Shown: piece after piece, positions 27,101 through 42,100 of the stretch
Layout: every line of letters begins with the position of its first letter
Position numbering within the stretch: the first letter of the stretch is position 1
DNA from: Acanthaster planci
Lineage: Eukaryota > Echinodermata > Asteroidea > Valvatida > Acanthasteridae
Reading direction: 5' to 3'
NCBI RefSeq assembly: GCF_001949145.1
Contig: NW_019091464.1
Location: forward strand, 17,386 to 62,921
Length of the DNA: 45,536 nucleotides
The notes under the pieces: generated by a model
The model's database searches: none
What the model was told of the DNA's origin: nothing
The model's input: the letters and a program-made list of their open reading frames with translations, nothing else
Program-made: the position numbers and the translations under genes

Positions 27101-30100
27101 AAGGAAACCTTTAGTTTGCCACTTTTTACTGACCTGGAGAGGTGAGAGATGCACCTGGAATTATTTCCAGCAACTCAAATGAAATTTGGTCCCCATCAGG
27201 ATCGACAGCTTCTAGTTGCAATGTAAAAGGCTGCCCAACGACCACCTCAATTTCCTCAATGATCAGCGTAAAGTTGGGAGGGGAATTGGCTAGGGGAAAA
27301 AGTAGATTTGTTAGTGTTTACAGTGAGGACAATTCACAGAAGAAGCATGGTTTTTATCGCATCGGGATCATTAAAAACCCTGTCAGAGAAAATAACGAGA
27401 CAATTTTTTTTATCAAGCAACCGATCTTGTAAATGCATCTGAATGTTTGATAAAACGCAGATGTACTAAAGGGAAAGGTGGGTTAAACCTCATCTCTAAG
27501 GCTCAAGTGGAAAGTGAAAATGGAGAAGATGGCACGACTATTGTTGCCAGTCGAGCCCCTTTCCTGATAATCTAACCCCCTCCCTCTTCAGGTAAAACCT
27601 AGAGGGGCCCCTGATATATTCATATTCAATGGCTGTTGGACGTTCATGCACGCGGTTGGATCGCCAGATGTTTAAACCCTGCATACTTGCAGTCATGAAA
27701 TCAGCAGTATTCTGATCGTTGATTTCCATGGATGCCATGCCGACCGCTTCATTTCCCGTTGCCAAGGTATCGTACAAGCACACTTTGTTTTGTCCGCACG
27801 TATCTCGAGCAGTCTGGAGCGAGACTGTATCAGCTTCATTAATGAGATCGTCCAGGAACTTTGGTATGAAAGTCAAATCATTCAGCTCTGCCCAGCTCTC
27901 ATCAGGAGAAACATAATAGAAGAGAGAATCACTCTCTGTTGTACGCCCTGTACATAAGAAGTCAAAAGATTATACACAAGTTCAATTCATACCACAAGTC
28001 AGCCAGATTTGCAAAATTGTCAGTGTATTGGTGCTGCAAACACTCCTTGCATAATCACTAAAGTGTTTTGAGTTCAACCTGTGTATCCTGCAGTAAGACA
28101 GAATGTTTAATAGACACAAGTGACAAATTATTCAAACAACAAACAGAGGGATGTGACAAGAATCTTTTGGCTCTTTTTGTAACTGTTGCTTTGGTTCTTT
28201 ACTGTTTAATGACTGAAACAGATAACATTGCTGTTTGCACCAGCACTACCAAAGCAGGTATTAACAAGGGAAAATCACAATTTTACTCACAACATATAAC
28301 ATTATTTATTGCAAAGAGTTAATCCAGGCCTTGAACCTGATTAAATATAAGGATTTAAGCACATAGTGCTGAAATTCACATTCAAAATCATTCTTGCTTT
28401 AAAATGAAACCATGTAGGGTGTTACATATGACCCCCCCAAAACGTACAAGTTTCAGCAAAATTGAAGACATCTTGATCAGAATAGTTTCCATTTGGGCCA
28501 GTAGCTTCTTGCAAGTTACCGTTACGCCTCTGTAGATCATTCATTTGATCACCATCCCAAAGGCCTGTAGAAAATAATCGTTCAAAGATTCTCATTTAAA
28601 AGACAGCAGCCACTGATTGCTTAACAATAGCAACTTATTGCTTAATGAGGGAGAGTTACAGTGGCGTGACTAGGATTAAACTAGTGGGGGCACCAGCCAT
28701 CTTCTGGGGGCACCAGCTTTCAGTGGTGTGGTTTTGGGGGCAAGTTTTTGTTTGTGTTGTTCAATATCCATTCATCTGTTTTTTAGTGGGGGAAGGGCAC
28801 ATGCAAACTTAGGGATGCAAACTCTAATGGAATATTGTCTATTATTATTGACCCCTCGAAACTAACAAAAGACCCTGAAAGACCAAGGCCTCCTGTATGA
28901 ATTAAACTCACAAGTTTTGAAAACAAAACTCTTTGTTTCTCATTGTTCACTGTTAAATGTGTGACTCGATTTTTGTAGCTGGTCTTGTGATACAGTCTTG
29001 ATTCCTGCAATATTTGAAAGGGTATAATGCATATTTTAAGTGCATGCAGGTGAATATAGTGGGGAACAAAGGCCACATTCAGTTGTTTCTGTACAACAAC
29101 AACAAACTTGTTTCTCAAAATTTCTCACTCTATTTCTTTTCCTGCTGGGTTGAGCCCAAAGTTAATCACAAAGTAAGAGCCTGGTAGAATTAGACTGCAA
29201 TTTAACTGCATTTTCACATGCTGTGCCCTACCTAACAATCCCTTTGATCTCCCCATGTAGTCTTGACCAGGCTGTAGGGAGATATCAGCGAAGCCATTGC
29301 GGATGCTGACAGTGAATCGAATATCCTCTGGATAGATGGCAATTATTTGGATTGGATCTTCCATTCTCTGCACAGTGAAATTCCCAAACTCCAAACCTGA
29401 AAAGAATTTTTCATTCTTTTTTAAATTTGTCATTTCATGAAAACTAAGGCCAGAAGAGGGAAATAATCAAAACAGTGACTTGATACTGCAAGCTTGCCTC
29501 ACCTTCTGCAGTAGGTGAAACAGTGTTGCCGTTCACCTTTGTTTCTAAATCCGTCCCTTCACTGTTCACCTTTACCTCAATCTGCAAGCAAATAAAAATG
29601 ATCATTTAATTCATGGTAATAGTTCTCTTTTGTCCATGAACGTGAACGAAAATAGCAATGCACATTAACGTCTGTTTCATTTTTATTCCTAAAGGCTGAC
29701 AGATATATTCTCATCGAGTTAAAACATGAATGCTTTTTAAAAAGTTACATCGAGTTTGAGGCAAAATTCAATGATTTACCACCTCCAAAACCCCTCCTGC
29801 AATCATTAGCCAGAATGAGAACACCCTATGTTTTCTATGAGTACAAGAGTCTTGACAAAAAGTAGCCACTAACCCTTGCATCACCGTCAGCTTCAGCAGC
29901 AAACGCGGCAAAGAATGTAGCCAGGGATAGCTGCTGGGTTTGGGAGTTGAAAGCTCGCTGTGTCCTGCCTTGCAGCTCAAAGTATCTTTGGCCAGCGTCA
30001 TTTTCAAACAGAGCCACAGTGTATTCACCCAGGCCATTAAAGGTGTACTCCATACCGTCCAGCGTCCGCAAATGGGGATCTCCAAAGAACCATGCTGGTG

Positions 30101-33100
30101 GGTCGACAAAGGCAAGAAAAAAAATGTTTTCACTGCTGGTTGTTGTTGAGCTGCTCATCAGGCTTGAAAATTAGGTAGTACAGAAGGTGCTTCACACAAG
30201 GGCTTTTGGATGTGTAGGGGTTATTTTGGGGGGGATGTCTCTCATCCACACATTTCATACTTCATCCACTTTTTCCCTCATCCAAAGACTCCATCAACAT
30301 TTTTCTCCAGCAGAAGTTTTTTATTGCAGGGTGGGCAGAGGTGATTAATTTGTTGGTAAATCTTACTCAAATCAGCTGAACAGACTGGATTGAACATGCG
30401 AACATCACATTATCAAATTATTAGATGTCCGTAGTTAAAGTTCTGATCTGGATTAAGTTTTCCACATTTTCACTGCATCACATTTATTCTTATCCATAAA
30501 TACCTCAAGTCAGGAAGTCAAAACAAATTGAAAATAACAAATTTTTTAATCATTTTGTTCAACAAGTCTATTTCATTTTCTCTGGCCATGCTATGGTATG
30601 TCCCTCTTGCAGGCAGTCGTAGACAATCTCCTTACATAAAGAATGGCTAAAGACTGGCCATGTGATCGGTTTTCAGCCAATAGGAATGGCTAAACTATTT
30701 TGAGCAGTAATGGGTATACTTTACTCCGAATCTACAATGAAATGAGGGCAGCTTGAGGATTTTTTTAAGGTTCTGTACAAACAGGAATTGTTTTTCGTTT
30801 GTCATCCAATTTGATGATGCATTACAAATGTCAAAAAAGTTTCACTTGAAAAGGGATATAATTTGAGTTTCATCAGCAATGATACTTTGAACTGATTCAT
30901 GCAGGCAGGTTAAGTTACATTTTGACACCATAATTTTATTATATTCTATCAGCTCAGTGCTAAAAGGTCATTATGGCACAAATGTAATATTTGAAAAACC
31001 TCCTAGGGTGTCACTCTGGGCATGAAAGGAAATGAATTACTCTACTTTCTTACTTTTATTTATTAAATTATTTTTAGGACCAACATATTTCATTTTCAAC
31101 CAAATTTCTTACCCGAATTCATGTTTCAAACAATCGTTTGAATAATGACTTCTTAGTGTAATTTTTGAATAAGGACCTTTCAGCAGTAATTATCGAGGTA
31201 TTGCGACAAAACAGTCACTAGCACTCCAACTCAACACAACAGGACACAAGACAACAGTAGACCAATTATACACAACTTACTCCTCCATGGTGGTCGATAC
31301 CTTGACCAGTTCTGACGCGGTCTCTTTGCCACATACAGACTACACAATGTCGATTGCTCACAGCAATAATAGCGGGGCAGTACGTCTTCCTCTGTCAATC
31401 AAGATCAAACACAAACAAGTCACTGGAGATCTGCCAGGTGCACTATATCACTTATGGTCGATACATGGTTTATTAGAATAGCTCAAACTTAGTAAAGTTT
31501 GTCAGATAAAAGCTAAGAGTATAGACCTAAACTTAACTTAAAAACTTGATACATTATTGAAACATTAATTCTGTACACAGCATTATGGCAAAAATCAGAA
31601 GTGAAGATTCCAAAAAGATGAATAACAAAGTGTTGTAATAAGTTAAACTCTATACTTTTTTTTTTCACATTTAAGCACTTTCAGACAAACACTGATGAGC
31701 ATACAGTGTTAAAAATATACGACGATGTAAGGACAAGACCTGTAATGAAAAATTCATAAACAGCTTGCAACATGAACATGTATTAACATTTGATAATGCC
31801 TCCTGAGATGTGATATTGCCCGCTGCATAAAATAAAAAGCTCTGGCACCTGGATACAAGACAGTTTACTAATACTCAATCCTTATTGGTCAAGAGTCTGC
31901 ATGGGAGGTAGCAACGGGAATGTGCCACATCACACGCGGCAAGTCTCTGTATGTGGAGATTCTTCTGGACAATTTGCACAAGGGATATACATGTACCGTA
32001 AAACGGACGGAGGTATTCGGGAAAATGAAATGAATGAAATCACAAAAGCATTGGAAACCTATCATGTATTGACTTCTTTAACTGACTAACCGGCTTAGGG
32101 GCATTAGTCACTTCCATTCACACATTTAAGGCCGGCCAAGCATATTTATTCCCTTATTAACCTCTTCCCAATGCAAAGTGCATATTTGGAGACACGTGTA
32201 TAATATTAACAATAATAATTGAAAATCTATAATACGCCGTTTTCAAAAAAATGATCAACTGTGTAGTACAAGACTGACTGACTGACTGACTGACTGACTG
32301 ACTGACTGACTGACTGACTGACTGACCGACCGACCGACCGACCGACCAACCGACCGACCGACTGACTGACTGACTGACAATGCGCTAGTACCCAAACCGC
32401 AGTATGGGGATATGTCTGTCCCGCCAGCAGGGAAAATACTTTTACCGAGACCTACCCTGCTGGCATCAGTGATATTTTGATCCCTCAAACCCCACGTACG
32501 CTAAAAGAAAAGTAATTATACTAGACACGGTGATATTAAAATTACGAATCACAGCTAAACCTATACATTATAATTAAAAATAACAATAACAACCCTGCTA
32601 GATAAAACTAATGAAATCAATCCATAGGTGCTTACGAAATCGGAGCTGATCATAAACAGGACTATTGATGCGAAGAGGAGGGTACCTCTCCATAACTGAG
32701 GCCACACGTCCACTCCAGACTCCTGAAACAAGGCCCCACCATCGTGTGCTATAGCAACACAATGGGCCAGGAAAGCCAATACGTTGAAACCGATGCGCAA
32801 AGCAAAGAACTAGATGTAATGAACAAAATGTAGGCAACCGCAATCAGTTATCTGTGTGTACAGTAATGTACACATTAAGACAGGGAAACGGCACAAAATA
32901 TAGCTCGTCAAATCTTTCTATGGGATTACATGATGAAGCAAATGCTGTGTTCATGGGGTTCAAGTATTTATGTTTATCTGGTTTTTCAGCATGAATTTAA
33001 CATTTTCCCAAGCACTTTGAAAATAACTGCCAAAATTGTAACAAACGGTACGGTAGGCACTGTTTTTCAGTTAACTGCTTTCAGTACTTTGCACACTTGC

Positions 33101-36100
33101 ACTGTTAATGGGTGTTTTCTTTGTTTAATGGTAAATTGCATTAAAATTCCATTGTGTCCTGTTGACAAATGAGTGCCTTTTATGACAACCATGAAGTAGT
33201 TATCGAGCATGCATAGAGTTTCTGAATGCCAGAAAAGAAATCTTGAAAAGATTATGAATGGCCTTCCAAGTCATGGTTAGGAAGTGTCCATGGTATGAAT
33301 GCTTTGACTGTGTGTTTAAGTAGCTAATTGAAAATAGATAGAGGAAAATCTGAATGATCTACATTAAAAGCAACTCTTGAGTTTGATAAATTTGAGAAGC
33401 TGTACATGTTGTCCTTTGTTAAATACTCATCTGAAGAGAAACACACTTCTAATATTAATTGGTGTCAGCTCTTTCCATCATTCAAATGAGACACAAAGGC
33501 AGCATAACTACATCTTGAAATTGGATTTTATGCTCTGATAACTATATATGCTCTAAAATCTCACAGAGCTATGGGATTCAAGTCATACTTACAACTGTTT
33601 GCTGGAAATCTTCTTGGCAAAAGATAACTATCTCTCACTAACCACCACCTCCAGTCAAAAAATAATGCAAAAATGATGTTGGGTGGGCAAGTGTTTCTTC
33701 GTCGACGAGCTGAAAAGTATGTTAACAAGTTATCTGTTTGACGGTTGTACCAATCAAAGCAGGACAGACGAGGATTGACAAAGTCAGATCCGAGTGCATC
33801 GATCTGGTAGATCCAGCGCCCTACCCCAGCATTTCCGACGACATTGCCCGGTCGGTATGTGGAGGCCCCTGGTGGTAAGTCCACAAACACACGGCGCCCG
33901 ACGGACCCACAAGAGTAACCCATGATGATGTTTTCGGCGGGTGAGAGTTCCGGGTTCCAATTCATACCGCAAGGATCATAGTTAAGGATGACATAGCTAT
34001 GTGCTGCATCGGTCAGCACAATCGCTTGAAAGGTACTGGTCGCCTGTGAAGAGTGGAGATTGAAATAAATATGAGTCAGATCCCATCTTCTGAATCTCTT
34101 CATAGGTGGATACAATTCTGCAGACGGTATCGGTTCCATTCCTGCCAGCGGAGCTCACATGTGCGCCCCTCACTGGGAAGCCATTTTTTATTGAGCTTCA
34201 TACATCTATCTTATTTAAACTTAAGTATGAAATCAGTGCCAGACTATTTTCTAACGTGGCTTGATCAATCACAAATTTTAAATTCTTCCTCAGCATAAAT
34301 AGTATTTATTTGTACTGAAGTTTTGTTATAGTGCTTTTATTTTTGTCTACAGGTGCCAAAATAAAAAAAGTCAGCCTCGCTTTCAATTCCATATGGCTGA
34401 CTTGTGAATGAGACGAATTGCAGATTAGGGCAAACATGGCAATTGTGCGATAGCATTTTGCACCAAAATTAAATGCAGTATGGAGCTACACACTACCCTA
34501 TCAGGATGGTAAAAAGTTCAGAGGAGGTTTCATGGGCCAAATTAGCATGAGGAATACAATGTCAAGATTAAACCGCTTCAAGTTTAAATGAAATGCCAAG
34601 TTTCAAATAAATATCTCAATCTAACATTGCCAAAATAACTAGACACATGGCAAAACAATTTGTGTTAAAATTGATAAAGTTTCATAAATTCAACCTTACA
34701 AAGCCTTTTAATTGCAACATGCTGTAATATGGAGAAAATTGTCATAAAGCATTGCCACTATGTTGGTTTTTCTATCATCACAACTGGCAAAAAAGGCAAA
34801 ATGTTCCAGCCTATTCTACTTTGTCACAGATTTCTTAATGTTTCGCTGTATGAATTGAGTCGTTTTTAATTCAGGCCTATACAAATGTAACACAGATACT
34901 ACTGGCTGCATCGAAAATTATTGACCTCACACTTACAAAAAAATCATCCTCAAAGACAGTATGGACGTTACTCCATGTGATGGCAAGGGCCCATCTTGCA
35001 GAAAAGCTGCCATACTGTGCTGACACAATATTACTCACAGTAGCCAAAAATGCGCCATTCGAGGATTCATCATAAACCTGGTAAAAAACGGTGCAAATAA
35101 TTATTACATAATAGAGAGTGGCAGTTGGTCACACACTATCACACTTTTTTTCTAGCAGGCATTTTGCTATAATGTGCTTAAATCCCTGTTCCAACATGCC
35201 ACAGTTAATAAACAAGGCTTTTACAGCAAAATGCCACTGTATATAGCTTGCCAGTTCAATACACGTTATTAAACATACCTGAATTACATATAGCAGCTTC
35301 AGAAGTATCATATAAGGTCAGAAGGACAGAATCGTTTAAGGAAATAAGCAGGAAGAGTTGTAATGAGTCACTAATTTTTGGACTTGAGTCGAGTCAAGTT
35401 ACTGTAACGTAGTGAATCGACTCCAGTCAAGTCATCAGACAAAACATATAGAGTTGAGTTAAGACAGGTATCTAGATCGATTCACTTTGAATCACAAATA
35501 TTTGAACACAGTGCGATAAATAAACCAAGAAGGAAAGTCATATTTTGGCATTTTTAAATTTACCCCTGGGTTACTAAATTTGGGCACACCCCATGGACAA
35601 TCTTGATGGCAATAATAATATATAACAAGCAAAATATAATAGTGTAAGCCACTATTTGCAGTGCACTGCAAATATTTTTCTCGCACAGACGTTTGCTTTT
35701 AGTGTTGGCACTCGAGTCTTATTAATTTTCACTCGAATTAGGTTTTCTGAAGCATGGCTCAAGTCAAGTCATGTCATTTGCTCACATTGACTTGAGTCGA
35801 GAGAATTCATTTACCAGACAGGACTCGAGTCACCAAAACCTGAGTCACTGACTTGAGCTACAACAACTCTGGAGGCAGGAAGAGCTAACTTTTGGTGGGG
35901 TGGGTAAGAGAAAGTAATGTAGTATGGATTATGTCTCTAATTTCAATCCTAAGAGGATAGAAGTATTCAAGGAAAAAATGATCACTTCAATGTGTGATCA
36001 ACTTGTTTACTGGCATGGCACCTACATCAAATAATGTATAATATACTTCCTTATGTCTGGTCCATAATCAGTGATAATTGGCTAGAAGAGAATTTTGCTT

Positions 36101-39100
36101 GGGCAAGCAGTTGTTATGCAGCTTATTTTTTGCTTTACAGCATGAATGCAGTGCTGTATTTGAGTCCACCACAAGTCCTTTCTCAAGTCCCTTCACAAGG
36201 CCAGTCATAAGTAACAGGGTGAAATATGACAAAAGAATGTTTTTTCTACAGTTCATTTGAATAGCTTGTGAATCAACATCAGACAGAATGACTTGTGATG
36301 GACTTGTAATGGACTCGACTGCAATTACACTGCACGAATGAAAATTTGATAGACAGATTTGCTGCTGAAAGAAGCCCTGCATTAACTAAACAAAAAGTCA
36401 ACAGTGGGTAAACATCCAGATTGGTTCTATAATGCGATGTTCCCCTCTAGTATGTCCTCATAAATGTCCACTGAATACCAGCATCTATTTGCCAGCATTG
36501 ACAGCATATGGCCGTGTCCAAAACAGGCTTACAGAGCTATGGCTAGTTCTATTGTCTGCATGTCTCCACACATTTCCAATGGAGTGAAGGCCTAGAACTA
36601 GCTCTAGACGACAGATTCGAATGTAGTCTTTGCTGCTCACCTGATAGAATACATTGTGTGATGAATCAAACCGGCTGGCATCAACGTCTTCCCAGAAGGC
36701 AGCTATTATATTTGTACCACCAGAGAAGGATCTACTGGGATTGGGATAGGCATATTTGGCATTGGCAGTGTACCGTAGTCGTCGGAAATTTGAAAGAATA
36801 ATGACGCCATTATCGGTGAACTGCAAAAACATGGAGGAAACCACAGAAACGTTAATTCAGTTTCAAATCTTCAAGAAATCAAAAGAGCTACCAACAAATT
36901 TTCGATACCAGAAAGTATCTCAGAAAGTTGATAATTTCTTGCAACAGGGAATGAAGAAAAAACACAACGCAAAATAATGAGGAAATTAGCTAATTCACAA
37001 AAAGTCACAAAAATGTGCGAGGATAATGTCCAAGTTTTGTTTGGTAAAAATGGTCCTAAATTAGGATTGGGGGCTGATATGTTTTGTTTGAATGTCACAC
37101 AATTAAAACATCAAATTCCATCAAGATTTATAGAGTGTAACAGCACTCCTTTATTTTAGTTGGTGTAATAAATATTCAAGTAACCACGTATTCAGGAATA
37201 CCAAACACAATTTTCAATTGTATTTCCAGAACCCGTCAATGGGTTTAATCTTGACAAAAACATGTACTTTTGACTTTGAAGTCTAAGGAAGTGAATATTT
37301 GACCGTGAACTGATAAAGACTTGCTTTTGCTTCTTTGCCGGCACAGCAAAACGTTTAACTTCAATGAATCTTCATCAGGTTACATGCTTACATTGCTATT
37401 ATTAATCCATATTCATGAGATGGATGGGGTCCCATAGCACAATTTCAAACTTTACTTCCTTCCTTAAGCTCAATTATTGTCGCTTGGCCCTACCAGAATT
37501 TAAACTCTGCCCAACAACACTTTCATCCCTTGACTGTACACAGAGGTATTGATACTTACATATAAAAACTCATAAAGGTCATCACAGTAAGGGAAGAAAT
37601 ACAGAGGCCGAAATGTTGGAGATACCAAGTCTTCAGCGGGTATAAAATTCTGCAAAGGTAAGATTTATAAAGCAGATTGAAGAATGTATGAAACTAGATG
37701 TTAAATTTTAAAGCATTTCTGCATCATATGGTGCAAACACGTTTAAGGGCAAATGAAACAAAACAACAGAAAGCATTGTATGGTGTCACTTTAGTTCATG
37801 TTATCGTGTTCACGTTTTGTTTGGAATCAGGATTCAGCTTTTTCATTCGCTAAGAGCCATCACTTTGAACTCACTGGTTGATCAGCAAAATCAGAGAGCA
37901 GGCTATCTCCGACAGCAACTCCAAATGGAAGAAGATTTGACACTGTTCCAATGAAAGAAAACAAAAGTCTGATTAATCTAGCATGTCACAATTATAAACG
38001 AATAGCTAGTAAACAGGTCAAACTTCCTCGAGTGGTCCAAACAGAAATGTTCATCCTTAGGCAACAAGGATTTATGGCCAGGAGGTGAAGATATTTTTCA
38101 GATGAGTTCCAAGCACAATTTCAGGAGGTATAATAGCAACTTATAAAAACCAGTTATTTCTTATTAGTTGATTTCTTTTTCTAAGTTCAGACAACTTGAG
38201 GAGTATTCTTGGCAAAAAACTCTAGAGGAACTATCAGTAGTGGCTGTTCAGTAATTAACCCAGGTCACACATCTCTTTTCTAGTGACCGGGGATCCGGAG
38301 GCAGGATGAGGTTTATGCAAAGGCAGCAGCCAATAACTTGCAGGACATGCAAGTGATCTAGGGTAGACCTAAAACATATATTTTGGGGGGGGGATATTTT
38401 GGCTTAAAAAAATTTGGCACTGCCTTAATGGCATTACATTTTGTGGCCTTTCTGAAGGGTAAGGCTAGGTTACATACTTTGGAATAAGAAAAGGAAATTT
38501 AAATGTCCCCAAGTAATCAGCTGTCTCTCATTAACTTTCATATAACACACAGAAATGTACCTTTGGTACCAATTCATTCCATGCAACTTCATGTGCCTAT
38601 AGTGACGTGTGTTACAAGGTAAAAATGACAACCTTTCATACATTCATGAGTACTTATTGCAATGCTGCCACTAATTTACAAAACAATATAAGAAGCTGCA
38701 TGTATGTTTTGAGTAGCATTATTGTAAAAATTAAACAGTTGGCAATATTTAGGAAAAACGTAAAGCCAAAATCCTTTGGCTAAAGATGGACAGACAAACA
38801 TCGAAACAACAAAAGCCATAAACAAAAAAGACAAACTCGAACACAATTTGATGACAAATCACTATAACTGAACTGAACATCATTCCTAGAATACAGGTTT
38901 TCTTTTTCAGTAAAGGTGAGAATTTTGAAAGATCATCCAGACGATTCCAAAGTAAAGTCCCACACTGGACTACATACTGTATACAGTGATGACGAATGAG
39001 CACATTCCATCATTGGAAGCGGAGTCCTGTGCTGTACAGGTAATGATTGTCGTGCCAACGGGGTACATTCCGCCTGAGGTCACTAAAGTGTTATCCTGAT

Positions 39101-42100
39101 CTCTGCACATGATGGTATTAATGGGACCATCGACAGCGTCAACTGCCGAAGGTTGTATAAGCCAGTCGACCATTGCATTGTTGCCCGTCGTGCAATCCTC
39201 GATGCCTACTGCTGGGCAAGTAACTGTTGGGCCTTCAGCATCTGAACACAGAAGACAAATTCCATCTTTCAACAAAATTTTAAGTATTTCTACTCGTCAA
39301 TCAGGCTTTCTGAATTAGAGTTATCAGAGAACAGTGGATAAAAGTTCTAGTCATTTGTCGCCACTGATCAGTGTGTAGTTTTTGAAATTTGAAATTGGCT
39401 TACATAACCACCAATACATTTACAAATTCCCTGGCACATCCTTTATGGCAACTGGCCTACATGGAAGGTAATCTGGGGTACGGCCACAGAGCAAAGGAGA
39501 AGACAGTGGAGTGAGAGTGTTACCTACAAGGAGTGGCATACACATTTTGCAGCAGCTGCAGCAGTGCACGCCGAAAAGATTGTTGATTCTGTGCAGCAGA
39601 AAGCATACATGATATATGTGCATATAACCATATCTAAACCAGACTATGCCACAAGAGCTACTTTTTGCTTTCTTTTACAACATTTAACTTGACTACCTTC
39701 AACCTTTCAAGAAATGGCTATACTGTATTTACACATCCATTGATTAAACAAATGAAGGCATGCCGTACCTATCACAGTAAAGATGAAGGAGGCTGAGGCT
39801 GGGCAGTCACAAGCATTAGTGACTTCACAAGTGACTACATGAATTCCAACTCCAAACGTCCCCCCACTGAGCCTGACTGCAGCTGATGTCAGGGAGTCTG
39901 TACAAATGATGGGCTGATTGTCGGAGTTAGTTGCTGTGACTGCAGGCCAGGTCACAGTAGCAGTTGGCAGGCCCTTATCCGTGTTTTGATTGCTGACGGT
40001 AGGTATAGTCAGTGATGGGGATGCTGCGAGGGGGGACAAAACAAAAGTAAACAAAACTCCTAAAAGATTATCACTGAGTATTTTGTCAAAATACGTTTAC
40101 TGGTTTCAACTGCAACAGATTCACAAATGTATGTGCATAACAAAGGATCGTTCTAAAATAGGTTTTCCAATTGATTTTTCACACCCACACTGCACAAACA
40201 GTAATATGGTTTCCTTACCTGATTGTCGTTGAGCTCACTTTTTAATCATGATTTCAATATGCCACCAATAGTTTTCCCTGTAGGGTGCAGAATTGACCCA
40301 ATTTTTCACAGTTCTAATTCATCCCAAGAGTGCAAAAATCATCTTATTAAACAACAGCACTCTACTGAAAAAGTAATTCTTTTTGTCAACCATTTTGCAA
40401 AATCAGGTTATCCCCTCCCTTACAAAAAATCACTAGTGTACCACTTAAAAATAACACCATTCCACATACAAACTACCCATTGAACGTACCAATGGTTACC
40501 ACTGCAATGGTGTGTTGGAATGCTACCACTGATGCACCATTGAGTTAAGCAATCAGTGGTGTACCAAAGAAATGCACCATTGTTAATTCACTCAATGGTA
40601 CACCATTACTTGCAACAAATGTTACGATATTAAATGATATACCATTGCTAGAAGCAATGGTATACCGTTCATTGTACCAATGACACACAATGGTACATCA
40701 TCATTCACTAAACCAATGGTTACACCCAATGGTATACCAGTGATTGCACCCATGGCATTGGTCCCACTCAATGATATGTGCCAATGTGTTAAATATTACT
40801 TTGTTATTGTTTACAACCAGCTGATGGCAGATATACTGACATTAACATTTACCATTTGTGAGTATCAACTTGTTTACAACTGGACACCATGTAAGTACCA
40901 TTCAAAATGGCCCCAACCACTGGACACCATTGCTGTTACCAGTGGTAACTTTTCATTATATTTTTACAACTGTTGGTTACAATCTACACCACACACATAA
41001 CCTTTAAACTACCACATGAGGTACTACTTGATTCACATTTGGCACAATACGTTTCCATGCCAAGCCATATGAGTATCATTGACGTTGATTAATAGCACCA
41101 TTGATTTCACTATTGGTCAACAGTTGCATTACTGGATCACCGTTAAGCACCATATTCAGTCACCATATGAAACCATACAGACACCCATTTGTTCACTTGT
41201 AAATACCAATGGCTTGCTGTTCAAATCACCAGTCACAATTGTTACCATTAGCTACTACTATGTATCAATGATTTTTTTTTTTTATAAACTAATAAAAAGA
41301 ACACTGATATTACTAGTTAAAGATATAAAGATAAAGATAAAGATCTGTCTATAAACAGATGGCTTACCAGATATTGTGATAGTAAATGTACACATTCCTG
41401 AGTTTGCCAATGAGTCCTGTGCTGTACAGGTCACAGTTGTCGTGCCTACGGGGTACATTCCGCCTGACATTACTGCAGTGTTGTCCTGATCTCTGCATGT
41501 AATGGTATTAATGGGGCCTTCAACAGCATCCACTGCCGATGGCTGTATAAGCCAGTCGACTACAGCGCTGTTGCCTGCCGTGCAATCCTCAATGCTTACT
41601 GCTGGACAAGTAACTGTTGGACCTTCAGCATCTGATAACAGAAGTCAAATTTGATCATTTAACAAAACTTCAAGTCTTTCTCCAGGTCAAACAAGCTTTC
41701 TGAATCAGAGATATTTTAGAGAACAATATCTAAATGTTTGAAGTTCTAAACATCTGTTGAAATTCAGTGTGTATTTTTAAATCTTAAATTTCCCTAACCA
41801 CCGATGTGAGCACAAAGGTGTTCCCAAATTCCCTGGCACAGACTTTGTGTAGGAACTGGTTTACATGGAAGGTTATCTGACGTACAGCCACAAAGAAATG
41901 AGACAAAGAGAAGTAAAAGCATTATCTACAAACAGTAGTATAACTGGGATACAGTTCGCAGGGTACACTGGGGGCCCTAATTTTCTGGAGGGGGCCACTC
42001 AATGGGTTTGGTCACGGTTCAAACAATAACGAAGCCTGACTTTCATCAGAATTTTTCCTTCTCTAATTTCTAAGAAGGCACAAGGGGGTCCACAAACCTC

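Noticed and set aside
31281-31385. Shorter exon 13 using acceptor GGAAG
   Set aside because: First considered because joining exon 11 directly to the acceptor GACAG gave a stop. Finding exon 12 (32636-32809) solved the phase and restored the AMOP CCY motif.
31901-32089. Plus-strand 62-codon open frame within the AMOP intron
   Set aside because: No recognisable domain, no clear promoter or splice context; expected by chance.
32255-32488. Minus-strand frame with [13 protein letters not shown] repeats
   Set aside because: Translation of the GACT/GACC microsatellite.
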